Assembly: GCF_001661075.1 (NCBI RefSeq) | Contig: NZ_CP014870.1 | Coordinates: 6,415,501 to 6,479,500, forward strand | DNA length: 64,000 bases | Reading direction: 5' to 3' | From: Pseudomonas silesiensis | GTDB taxonomy: Bacteria > Pseudomonadota > Gammaproteobacteria > Pseudomonadales > Pseudomonadaceae | Part shown: piece after piece, positions 56,704 to 64,000 of the stretch | Position numbering within the stretch: position 1 is the first letter of the stretch | How the letters are laid out: the number at the start of each line of letters is the position of its first letter | The notes under the pieces: model-generated | Told to the model about the DNA's origin: nothing | Databases searched by the model: none | The model's input: only the letters and a program-made list of their open reading frames with translations | Made by a program: the position numbers and the translations under genes

Positions 56704-57675
56704 TTAAACCGCCATCGGCGCCGTCATCGGCGCATGGTGCTCGTAGCCTTCCAGCGAGAAATCGCTCGGTTCGATCAGCTCCAGCCATTCCGGTTGATAG
56801 ACACCCGTCCTGGCAAACTCCGGCACACGATCGCTGATCACCAGTTTCGGCATCGGGAACGGCTCGCGCTTGAGCTGTACATTGAGCATGTCCAGGTGGT
56901 TTTCGTAGACGTGGGCGTCGCCGATGAAATAGGTGAACCAGCGCGGCGTGTAACCGGTCAGGCGACCGATCAGGCTCAGCAGCGCGGCACCTTCGGTGAG
57001 GTTGAACGGTGTGCCCAGGCCCAGGTCGTTCGAGCGAATGTAGAGGGTCAAAGAGATCTCTTTGGTCTCGACATTCGGATGGAACTGATACAGCAAATGG
57101 CAGGGCGGCAGCGCCATTTCATCGAGTTGGGCGACGTTCCAGCCGTGGAACAGGATACGGCGGCTGCCCGGGTCCTTGATGATGGTGTCCACGCATTGGC
57201 GGATCTGGTCGATCGCCTTGTACAGCACCACGTACGCCTGGCCATCTTCTTCGCCTTCGGCGATCTGGCGATAGCCTTGGCTCAGGGTCTGCTCGATGGC
57301 GGCCTTGTTGCTGACCGGGATCTGTTTGTACGCCGGCCATTTGCGCCACTGCACGCCGTAAATCTCGCCGAGATCGTCTTCGCCCTGACGGAACGGGTTG
57401 GCCAGCCACTGGGCGTTTTCGTTGGCATTCTGGTCCCAGACCTTGCAGCCCAGGGCGCGAAATTCGGCGGCGTTGTTCACCCCACGCAGAAAACCGCACA
57501 TCTCGCCAACGGCCGATTTGAAGGCCATCTTGCGGGTAGTGATCGCCGGAAAACCTTCCTTCAGGTCATAACGCAGCATCGCACCAGGAAAGCTGATGGT
57601 GTTTACGCCGGTACGGTTGGCCTGTTTGGTGCCGTTCTTGATGACGTGGGCGACCAGATCGAGATATTGCTTCAT
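56704..57675 (-). CDS. thyA: Thymidylate synthase
   Basis: 323 residues, the longer ThyA form. The catalytic Cys lies in [10 protein letters not shown] (~194-203), with the folate and dUMP-binding [16 protein letters not shown] following. Methylates dUMP with methylene-THF. The extra ~55 residues relative to E. coli ThyA lie mainly in the central region ([11 protein letters not shown] to YRQIAEGEE). It lies 48 bp after lgt on the same strand. Confidence 0.97.
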   Translation of the reverse strand: MKQYLDLVAHVIKNGTKQANRTGVNTISFPGAMLRYDLKEGFPAITTRKMAFKSAVGEMCGFLRGVNNAAEFRALGCKVWDQNANENAQWLANPFRQGEDDLGEIYGVQWRKWPAYKQIPVSNKAAIEQTLSQGYRQIAEGEEDGQAYVVLYKAIDQIRQCVDTIIKDPGSRRILFHGWNVAQLDEMALPPCHLLYQFHPNVETKEISLTLYIRSNDLGLGTPFNLTEGAALLSLIGRLTGYTPRWFTYFIGDAHVYENHLDMLNVQLKREPFPMPKLVISDRVPEFARTGVYQPEWLELIEPSDFSLEGYEHHAPMTAPMAV

Positions 57676-57692
57676 GAATTACCTGTGTCCTT

Positions 57693-57720
57693 GAACCCGG
57701 GGTCGTCACCCCGGGGTTCG
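57693..57720. other. Hairpin between lgt and thyA
   Basis: GAACCCGGGGTCGTCACCCCGGGGTTCG forms a strong GC stem with a short loop and no U-run. It may stabilise or attenuate the lgt-thyA transcript. Confidence 0.5.
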
Positions 57721-57723
57721 AAT

Positions 57724-58530
57724 TTATACAGCGGCTGCGGGAGCCGCCGGCGCGCGATGATAGGCCAGCCAGATCAGCAGCAGACCGCCGACGATCATCG
57801 GGATGCACAGTACCTGGCCCATGGTCAGCCAGTTCCAGGCCAGATAGCCCAGTTGCGCGTCCGGCACCCGAACGAATTCGACGATGAAACGGAAGATGCC
57901 ATAGAACAGCGCGAACATCCCGGACACCGCCATGGTCGGCCGCGGCTTGCGCGAGAACAGCCAGAGGATGGCAAACAGCGCCACGCCTTCGAGCGCGAAC
58001 TGGTACAGCTGCGACGGGTGACGCGCCAGTTGCGCCGGGTCGGTCGGAAAGACCATCGCCCACGGCACGTCGGTCGCCTTGCCCCACAACTCGGCGTTGA
58101 TGAAGTTGCCGATACGCCCGGCACCGAGCCCGATCGGCACCATCGGTGCCACGAAGTCCATCAACTGGAAGAACGACTTGCCGTTCTTTTTACCGAACCA
58201 CAACGCCGCCAGCATCACACCAATGAAGCCGCCGTGGAACGACATGCCGCCCTTCCATACCTCGAAGATCAGCGTCGGGTTGGCCAGGTACGCGTTCAGG
58301 TCGTAAAACAGCACATAGCCCAGGCGGCCGCCGACAATGACGCCCATCGACATCCAGAACACCATGTCGGAGAGCTTCTCCTTGCTCCAGGTCGGGTCGA
58401 AGCGGTTCAGCCGGCGGGACGCCAGCCACCACGCGCCGCCGATGCCGATCAGGTACATCAGGCCGTACCAGTGGATTTTCAGCGGACCGATGGCCAGGGC
58501 CACCGGGTCGATCTGCGGGTAAGGCAGCAT
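57724..58530 (-). CDS. lgt: Prolipoprotein diacylglyceryl transferase
   Basis: 268 residues with about seven membrane helices. The HGGFIG motif (~98-103) and signature [15 protein letters not shown] (~136-150) are intact. It transfers diacylglycerol to the lipobox Cys of prelipoproteins at the inner membrane, including predicted Tat lipoproteins such as that at 27369. Upstream of thyA, the common gamma-proteobacterial order. Confidence 0.97.
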   Translation of the reverse strand: MLPYPQIDPVALAIGPLKIHWYGLMYLIGIGGAWWLASRRLNRFDPTWSKEKLSDMVFWMSMGVIVGGRLGYVLFYDLNAYLANPTLIFEVWKGGMSFHGGFIGVMLAALWFGKKNGKSFFQLMDFVAPMVPIGLGAGRIGNFINAELWGKATDVPWAMVFPTDPAQLARHPSQLYQFALEGVALFAILWLFSRKPRPTMAVSGMFALFYGIFRFIVEFVRVPDAQLGYLAWNWLTMGQVLCIPMIVGGLLLIWLAYHRAPAAPAAAV

Positions 58531-58613
58531 TGCGACTCCTCGTTAGAGTTGAAACTTTCAAAATTCCCGGGGGACGCTGTCACGCCAGGATTAAGCCAAC
58601 ATTGCGACGCGCG

Positions 58614-59396
58614 TCAGAGCAGGAAGCTCAGGCCAACGCAGAACAGCAAAGCGGCGAACAGTCTTTTCAGCAAGCGCGGCGACAGGCTGTGGGCCAATCG
58701 TGCACCGAGGCGGGCGAACACCATGCTGGTCAGGGCGATCCCCAGCAACGCCGGCAGATAAATAAAACCGAGACTATGGGCCGGCAGCAACGGATCGTGC
58801 CACCCCAGAATCATGAAACTTAATGCACTGGCCAACGCGATCGGCAGTCCGCAGGCCGAAGATGTCGCCACCGCTTGCTGCATCGGCACGCTGCGCCAGG
58901 TCAGGAACGGCACGGTCAGCGAACCGCCGCCAATCCCGAAAATCGCCGAAGCCCAGCCAATCACACTGCCGGCCACCGTCAGACCGACCTTGCCGGGCAC
59001 CGTGCGGCTAGCTTTCGGCTTGACCTCCAGCGCGAACTGAGCCGCGATGATCAGCGCAAATACGCCGATGATTTTCTGCAGGTTTGGCCCGGAGATCGCT
59101 TCGGCGGTCAGCGCGCCGAAACCGGCGCCGATGAGGATACCGACGGTCATCCAGGCAAAGATCGGCCAGCGCACGGCACCGCGGCGATGATGCTCGCGGA
59201 TGGCATTGATCGAGGTGAAGATGATCGTCGCCAGTGAAGTGCCGACCGCCAGGTGGGTCAAAATCGACGCATCGAAGCCCTGCAAGGTAAAACTGAACAC
59301 CAGTACCGGGACGATGATGATTCCGCCCCCCACTCCGAACAGCCCGGCCAGCACGCCTGCACAGGCGCCCAGCGCCAGGTACAGTAGAAATTCCAT
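58614..59396 (-). CDS. TauE/SafE family transporter
   Basis: 260 residues from the ATG at 59396; longer openings are spurious. Eight or so hydrophobic segments are present, with the family repeats LAGLFGVGGGIIIVPVLV (~18-35) and GWASAIFGIGGGSLTVPFLTW (~145-165). The family exports sulfite, sulfonates or other anions; the substrate here is unknown. Divergent from the NRDE gene. Confidence 0.87.
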   Translation of the reverse strand: MEFLLYLALGACAGVLAGLFGVGGGIIIVPVLVFSFTLQGFDASILTHLAVGTSLATIIFTSINAIREHHRRGAVRWPIFAWMTVGILIGAGFGALTAEAISGPNLQKIIGVFALIIAAQFALEVKPKASRTVPGKVGLTVAGSVIGWASAIFGIGGGSLTVPFLTWRSVPMQQAVATSSACGLPIALASALSFMILGWHDPLLPAHSLGFIYLPALLGIALTSMVFARLGARLAHSLSPRLLKRLFAALLFCVGLSFLL

Positions 59397-59529
59397 GGCC
59401 GTCCCCGCCCGCGTCCCGAAAATAGGAGCGGCATGGTAACGGATGCATGGCCTCAAGCTCCACTGGATGGCGATGGATACCCGCTCGATGACTGCGTAGA
59501 GTGGGCAAAAAACACACATGGATCACCTT

Positions 59530-60276
59530 ATGTGCCTGATTGTCTTTGCCTGGCGCCCCGGTCACACCCAGCCGCTGATCGTCGCCGCCAACCGTGACGA
59601 ATTCTATGCCCGCCCCAGCCTGCCGCTGGCGCAATGGTCGGAAAATCCCCAGGTTTATGCCGGTCGCGATCTGGAAGCCGGCGGCACCTGGCTGGGCGTC
59701 GGTGCCGAGGGCCGCTTCGCTGCGCTGACCAATATTCGCGATCCTCATCAACCACCCGCGCGAAAATCACGAGGGGAACTGGTGGCGCGATTTCTTGCCG
59801 GAAAGATGCCGATTGACGACTATTTGAGCGACGTTGTTGCACGTTCGATTGAATACGCCGGGTTTAACCTGCTGATTGGCAATGCCAACGAGCTGTGGCA
59901 TTTCAATGCCCGGGAGGCTGAAGCGGTGATGCTGCCACCGGGTGTCTATGGCTTGTCGAACGCCGGGCTGGATACGCCGTGGCCGAAGTTGCTCAAGGCG
60001 CGTAAGGCGCTGGAGGCGGGGTTGGAAAATCCCCGGCCCGAGGCATTGCTGGCGTTGTTGAATGACCCACAGACCGCGCCCTTTGCCGAGTTGCCGGATA
60101 CCGGGGTGGGGTTGGCCACCGAGACGTTGCTGTCGAGTGTGTTCATTGCCAGCCCGACTTACGGGACGCGGGCGAGTACGGCGTTGATTGTGCATGCGGA
60201 TGGGACGCGGCATATGCTCGAGCGCAGTTTCGGGCCGTATGGGGGGCATTTGGGGGAAGTGGAGATCAGGGTTTAG
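59530..60276 (+). CDS. NRDE (TANGO2-like) family protein
   Basis: 248 residues starting MCLIVFAWRP. The ATG at 59530 is chosen because the family has a conserved Cys2 that would become N-terminal. NRDE is conserved (AANRDEFYARP, ~22-32), as is GGTWLGV. The family resembles N-terminal nucleophile hydrolases and is linked to heme trafficking or metabolite repair in other organisms; bacterial role unclear. Confidence 0.87.
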   Translation: MCLIVFAWRPGHTQPLIVAANRDEFYARPSLPLAQWSENPQVYAGRDLEAGGTWLGVGAEGRFAALTNIRDPHQPPARKSRGELVARFLAGKMPIDDYLSDVVARSIEYAGFNLLIGNANELWHFNAREAEAVMLPPGVYGLSNAGLDTPWPKLLKARKALEAGLENPRPEALLALLNDPQTAPFAELPDTGVGLATETLLSSVFIASPTYGTRASTALIVHADGTRHMLERSFGPYGGHLGEVEIRV

Positions 60277-60292
60277 ATCGTTGCTGTATGGG

Positions 60293-60402
60293 CTGGCCTC
60301 ATCGCTGGCAAGCCAGCTCCCACAGGATTTGGGTAGGTTCACTAATTAGTGACCAACACCAAACCCTGTGGGAGCTGGCTTGCCAGCGATGAGGCCATCA
60401 GC
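60293..60402. repeat. REP inverted pair, variant
   Basis: ATCGCTGGCAAGCCAGCTCC and GGGAGCTGGCTTGCCAGCGA, a variant core (CTGGC in place of CTCGC), between the convergent NRDE and ptsP genes. Confidence 0.88.
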
Positions 60403-60405
60403 CTT

Positions 60406-62685
60406 TCAGAGGGTCTTGGCCGAAGCCGGATTGATCATCCGCGCCAACCCGAGATTCTTCAGCGCCAGTTGCAGCGAACTATGGATCACCTGCGGATTGT
60501 CGATGGTCATCAACTCCGCCAGCAATTCCTTGGCCTTGCTCAAGTTGATCTGGCGCAACATCCACTTCACCTTCGGCAAGTTGGTGGCGTTCATCGACAG
60601 GCTGTCGAAACCCATCGCCATCAACAGCACCGCCGCTGCCGGATCACCGGCCATCTCGCCGCAGATACTGACCGGCTTGCCTTCGGCATGGGCATCGCGC
60701 ACCACGTTCTGTAGCGCTTGCAGGACCGCCGGGTGCAGGTAGTCGTAGAGGTCGGCGACTCGCGGGTTGTTGCGATCCACGGCCAGCAGGTACTGGGTCA
60801 GGTCGTTGGAGCCGACCGACAGGAAGTCCACTTGCCGCGCCAGTTCCTTGGTCTGATAAACCGCTGCCGGGATTTCGATCATCACACCGATCGGTGGCAT
60901 CGGTACGTCGCAGCCCTCGTCGCGCACTTCGCCCCAGGCCCGGTGGATCAGGTGCAGGGCTTCTTCCAGTTCGTGGATGCCGGAGATCATCGGCAGCAGA
61001 ATCCGCAGGTTGTTCAGGCCTTCGCTGGCCTTGAGCATCGCACGGGTCTGGACCAGGAAGATTTCCGGGTGGTCGAGGGTGACGCGAATGCCGCGCCAAC
61101 CGAGGAACGGGTTGTCTTCCTTGATCGGGAAGTATGACAGCGACTTGTCGCCACCGATGTCCAGGCTGCGCATGGTCACCGGCTGCGGGTGAAACGCGGC
61201 GAGCTGCTCGCGATAGATCGCCAGTTGCTCTTTTTCGCTCGGGAAGCGCTGGTTGATCATGAACGGCACTTCGGTGCGGTACAGACCGACGCCCTCGGCG
61301 CCACGCTTCTGCGCCCGTGCCACGTCCGCCAGCAGGCCAGTGTTGACCCACAGCGGCATGCGGTGGCCGTCGAGCGTGATGCACGGCAAATCCCGCAGCG
61401 CATCCAGCCCAAGGGCCAGCTGTTTCTCTTCCTCGACGATCTCGGCGAAGTGCTTGCGCAGCACTTCGCTGGGGTTGGTGTAGACCTCGCCGTGATAGCC
61501 GTCGACGATCATCTGGATGCCGTCGACCTTGGAATACGGCAGGTCAACCAGACCCATCACCGTCGGAATGCCCATGGCGCGCGCCAGGATCGCGACGTGG
61601 GAGTTGCCGGAACCGAGTACCGAGACCAGACCGACCAGCTTGCCTTCCGGCACCTCGCCGAGCATCGCCGGCGTCAGTTCTTCGCTGATCAGGATACTGT
61701 TGTCGGGGTAGACCAGGGTCTGCTGACGCTCTTCCTGCAAGTAGGCGAGCAGACGGCGCCCGAGGTCCTTGACGTCGGAGGCGCGCTCACGCAGGTAGGC
61801 GTCGTCCATCAATTCGAAGCGGTTGACGTGCTCAGTGACCACTTGGCGCAACGCGCCCTGGGCCCATTGGCCGGTCTTGATCACGGTGGTAATTTCGCTG
61901 CCCAGCGAAGCATCGTCGAGCATCATCAGGTAGACGTCGAACAGCGCGCGCTCTTCCGGGCGCAACTGGTTCGCGAGCTTGGCCGACAAGGCGCGCATGT
62001 CGGCGCGCACGCCTTCGATGGCGGTCTTGAACAGCCCGAGTTCGGCGGCGATGTCAGTGATGGTCTTGTCGGGCACCACGTCCAGGTCGGCCGGCGGCAA
62101 CATGACCACCGCGGTACCGACCGCCGCACCCGGCGAACCCGGCACGCCGACGAACTTTGCTTCCTGGATGCCCTTGCCCTGACGCCCCAGGCCACGGATC
62201 GAACCGGTGGCCTCGGCGTGGGCGATAACGCCGGCGAGTTGCGCGCTCATGGTGACGAGGAAGGCTTCTTCGCCCTCATCGAACTGGCGGCGTTCCTTTT
62301 GCTGGATGACCAACACGCCGACGACGCGGCGGTGGTGAATGATCGGTGCGCCGAGGAACGAGGCAAAGCGCTCTTCACCGGTCTCGGCGAAGTAGCGATA
62401 GCGCGGGTGATCCGCGGCGTTTTCCAGGTTCAGGGGTTCTTCACGCGTGCCGACCAGACCGACCAGACCTTCGTTGGGCGCCATGCTGACTTTGCCGATC
62501 GAGCGCTTGTTCAAGCCCTCGGTGGCCATCAGCACGAAGCGATTGGTCTCGGGGTCGAGCAAGTAGACCGAGCAGACCTGGCTGCCCATGGCCTCTTTGA
62601 CGCGCAACACAATAATCCCCAACGCCGCCTTGAGATCCTTGGCGGAGTTAACTTCCTGGACGATCTTGCGCAGCGTATTGAGCAT
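60406..62685 (-). CDS. ptsP: Phosphoenolpyruvate-protein phosphotransferase PtsP (EI-Ntr)
   Basis: 759 residues. An N-terminal GAF domain (~17-160) is followed by PTS enzyme I: an N-domain with the phospho-His in GSGNSHVAILARAMG (~360) and a PEP-binding barrel with GGDKSLSYFPIKEDNPFLGWRG and ICGEMAGDP. First enzyme of the nitrogen-related PTS. It starts 22 bp after rppH in the conserved rppH-ptsP pair. Confidence 0.96.
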   Translation of the reverse strand: MLNTLRKIVQEVNSAKDLKAALGIIVLRVKEAMGSQVCSVYLLDPETNRFVLMATEGLNKRSIGKVSMAPNEGLVGLVGTREEPLNLENAADHPRYRYFAETGEERFASFLGAPIIHHRRVVGVLVIQQKERRQFDEGEEAFLVTMSAQLAGVIAHAEATGSIRGLGRQGKGIQEAKFVGVPGSPGAAVGTAVVMLPPADLDVVPDKTITDIAAELGLFKTAIEGVRADMRALSAKLANQLRPEERALFDVYLMMLDDASLGSEITTVIKTGQWAQGALRQVVTEHVNRFELMDDAYLRERASDVKDLGRRLLAYLQEERQQTLVYPDNSILISEELTPAMLGEVPEGKLVGLVSVLGSGNSHVAILARAMGIPTVMGLVDLPYSKVDGIQMIVDGYHGEVYTNPSEVLRKHFAEIVEEEKQLALGLDALRDLPCITLDGHRMPLWVNTGLLADVARAQKRGAEGVGLYRTEVPFMINQRFPSEKEQLAIYREQLAAFHPQPVTMRSLDIGGDKSLSYFPIKEDNPFLGWRGIRVTLDHPEIFLVQTRAMLKASEGLNNLRILLPMISGIHELEEALHLIHRAWGEVRDEGCDVPMPPIGVMIEIPAAVYQTKELARQVDFLSVGSNDLTQYLLAVDRNNPRVADLYDYLHPAVLQALQNVVRDAHAEGKPVSICGEMAGDPAAAVLLMAMGFDSLSMNATNLPKVKWMLRQINLSKAKELLAELMTIDNPQVIHSSLQLALKNLGLARMINPASAKTL

Positions 62686-62707
62686 GGCTCGGGGTCGAAC
62701 TCCGTCG

Positions 62708-63187
62708 TCAGTCGCGCGTTAAAAGGCGCGGGGCAAGCTCTTTGAGAGCGCGTCGATACACCTCGCGCTTGAATGTCACCACCTGGCCCAACGGATACCA
62801 ATAACTGACCCAGCGCCAGCCATCGAATTCCGGTTTACCGGTCAAATCCATCCGCACCCGCTGCTCGTTCGAGATCAGGCGCAGGAGAAACCATTTCTGC
62901 TTCTGTCCGATGCACAGCGGTTGGCTGTGGGTACGGACCAGACGTTGCGGCAAACGATAGCGCAACCAGCCCCGGGTGCAGGCGAGAATTTCAACATCTT
63001 CACGTTCCAGGCCCACTTCTTCGTTCAACTCGCGGTACAAGGCGTCTTCCGGCGTCTCCTGGGGGTTGATTCCTCCCTGTGGAAACTGCCAGGCATCTTG
63101 ATTGATACGGCGAGCCCATAGCACCTGGCCGGCATCATTCGTCAGAATGATCCCGACATTGGGGCGGAAACCATCGGGGTCGATCAC
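62708..63187 (-). CDS. rppH: RNA pyrophosphohydrolase RppH
   Basis: 159 residues from a GTG at 63187, which gives the standard [12 protein letters not shown] start; the longer frame to 63247 is not family-like. The Nudix box [23 protein letters not shown] lies at ~38-60. It removes pyrophosphate from mRNA 5' ends and triggers decay. Cotranscribed with ptsP. Confidence 0.95.
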   Translation of the reverse strand: MIDPDGFRPNVGIILTNDAGQVLWARRINQDAWQFPQGGINPQETPEDALYRELNEEVGLEREDVEILACTRGWLRYRLPQRLVRTHSQPLCIGQKQKWFLLRLISNEQRVRMDLTGKPEFDGWRWVSYWYPLGQVVTFKREVYRRALKELAPRLLTRD

Positions 63188-63330
63188 GGCAACAACCTCG
63201 CAAACGCATGTCCCCGCATTGTTCCACAAAGGTTGTGAAGGCAGCAACGAGCCGGTCTACCTTATGTGCACTCTTGTGAAAAGTACGTATTCTGGACGCC
63301 TTTCTACAGACTTTTCAGCGAGTAACTGCA

Positions 63331-63987
63331 ATGCGGCTGGCTTTATTCGACTTGGACAACACACTTCTGGGCGGCGACAGTGACCACGCCTGGGGCGATT
63401 ACCTGTGCGAGCGCGGCTTTCTCGACGCCGTCGCTTACAAGGCACGCAACGACGAGTTTTATCAGGATTACCTGGCCGGCAAGCTGGATAACGATGCGTA
63501 CCTGAACTTCTGCCTTGAAGTCCTCGGTCGCACGGAGATGGCCACGCTTGATGAATGGCACCTGGATTACATGCGCGATTGCATCGAACCGATCGTGCTG
63601 CCCAAGGCCATCGAACTGTTGGAAAAGCACCGCGAGGCCGGCGACAAACTGGTGATCATCACCGCGACCAACCGTTTCGTCACCGGGCCGATTGCCCAGC
63701 GACTCGGTGTCGAAACCTTGATCGCCACGGAATGTGAAATGGTCGAGGGCCGATACACCGGGCGCAGCACCGACGTCCCGTGCTTCCGTGAAGGCAAGGT
63801 GACGCGGCTGAATCGCTGGCTGGAGGAGACCGGGCATTCGCTGGAAGACAGTTACTTCTACAGCGACTCGATGAATGATTTGTCGTTGCTGGAGCAGGTG
63901 GCGAATCCGATCGCTGTCGATCCGGATCCTAACTTGCGGGCTGAAGCCGAGAAGCGTGGGTGGCCGGTGATTACTCTGCGCGACTGA
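63331..63987 (+). CDS. HAD-IB family hydrolase (SerB-like)
   Basis: 218 residues. The nucleophile motif [15 protein letters not shown] lies at residues 4-18. A helical cap follows, then IITATN as motif II and the acidic motif [10 protein letters not shown] near 179-188. It resembles phosphoserine-phosphatase-like proteins with unknown substrate; a role in phospholipid or histidinol phosphate chemistry has been suggested for relatives. Divergent from rppH. The window ends in what looks like another REP arm. Confidence 0.9.
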   Translation: MRLALFDLDNTLLGGDSDHAWGDYLCERGFLDAVAYKARNDEFYQDYLAGKLDNDAYLNFCLEVLGRTEMATLDEWHLDYMRDCIEPIVLPKAIELLEKHREAGDKLVIITATNRFVTGPIAQRLGVETLIATECEMVEGRYTGRSTDVPCFREGKVTRLNRWLEETGHSLEDSYFYSDSMNDLSLLEQVANPIAVDPDPNLRAEAEKRGWPVITLRD

Positions 63988-64000
63988 TGACGCCTTCGCG

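Overview
The window is chromosomal DNA from a fluorescent-group Pseudomonas. The evidence is the GC-rich coding sequence, the gene order (proC-yggT-metX-metW-rdgB-hemW; ftsY-ftsE-ftsX-rpoH; rppH-ptsP-thyA-lgt), proteins that read as Pseudomonas versions, and about 17 intergenic REP-type inverted repeats carrying the GTAGGAGCGAG / CTCGCTCCTAC core. No rRNA, tRNA, CRISPR, integrase or transposase gene was found.

Layout. 1-6.1 kb: core genes proC, yggT, metX-metW, a DUF4426 gene, rdgB, hemW and a DUF3392 gene. 6.1-13.7 kb: trmB, thiG, thiS and a DUF423 gene on the minus strand, mtgA on plus, then rpoH, ftsX, ftsE and ftsY on minus. 14-17.5 kb: a two-subunit M16 metallopeptidase pair followed by rsmD. 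17.5-22.7 kb: an unusual, less GC-rich insertion between rsmD and a yheT-like hydrolase gene. It holds two tandem copies of a gene for an ~805-residue double M16-like protein that has lost every zinc ligand. Each copy is bounded by a duplicated scrap of the rsmD 3' end. 22.8-30.7 kb: yheT-like hydrolase, a short AraC-type regulator, a rhodanese, a TetR regulator divergent from a coniferyl-aldehyde-dehydrogenase / Tat lipoprotein / GMC oxidoreductase cluster, coaD and a ferredoxin. 30.8-38 kb: a small exported protein, mutM, an HDOD protein, an RlmI-like methyltransferase, an MFS exporter and ilvD. 38.1-41.3 kb: an accessory patch with an orphan PAAR protein plus a 4-TM neighbour (probable type VI effector/immunity pair), and a DUF6124-type gene preceded by a 78-nt structure resembling phage P1 c4 antisense RNA. 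41.3-48 kb: a phosphorylcholine-phosphatase-like gene, a cystine/dicarboxylate symporter, folA, a DUF2868/DUF3482 membrane-GTPase pair and a small Ca-loop repeat protein. 48-53.8 kb: a phosphonate locus (PhnZ-type HD oxygenase, a three-gene ABC importer and a LysR regulator). 53.8-56.6 kb: cadA/cadR divergent metal resistance. 56.7-64 kb: thyA, lgt, a TauE family gene, an NRDE (TANGO2) gene, ptsP, rppH and a HAD hydrolase.

The strongest candidates for something undescribed are the tandem zinc-less M16-like genes with their rsmD-tail boundaries, the chromosomal c4-like RNA in front of the DUF6124-type gene, the PAAR/4-TM pair, and a PhnZ oxygenase locus with no PhnY/TmpA partner gene. All family names come from reading the translations; no database search was run.
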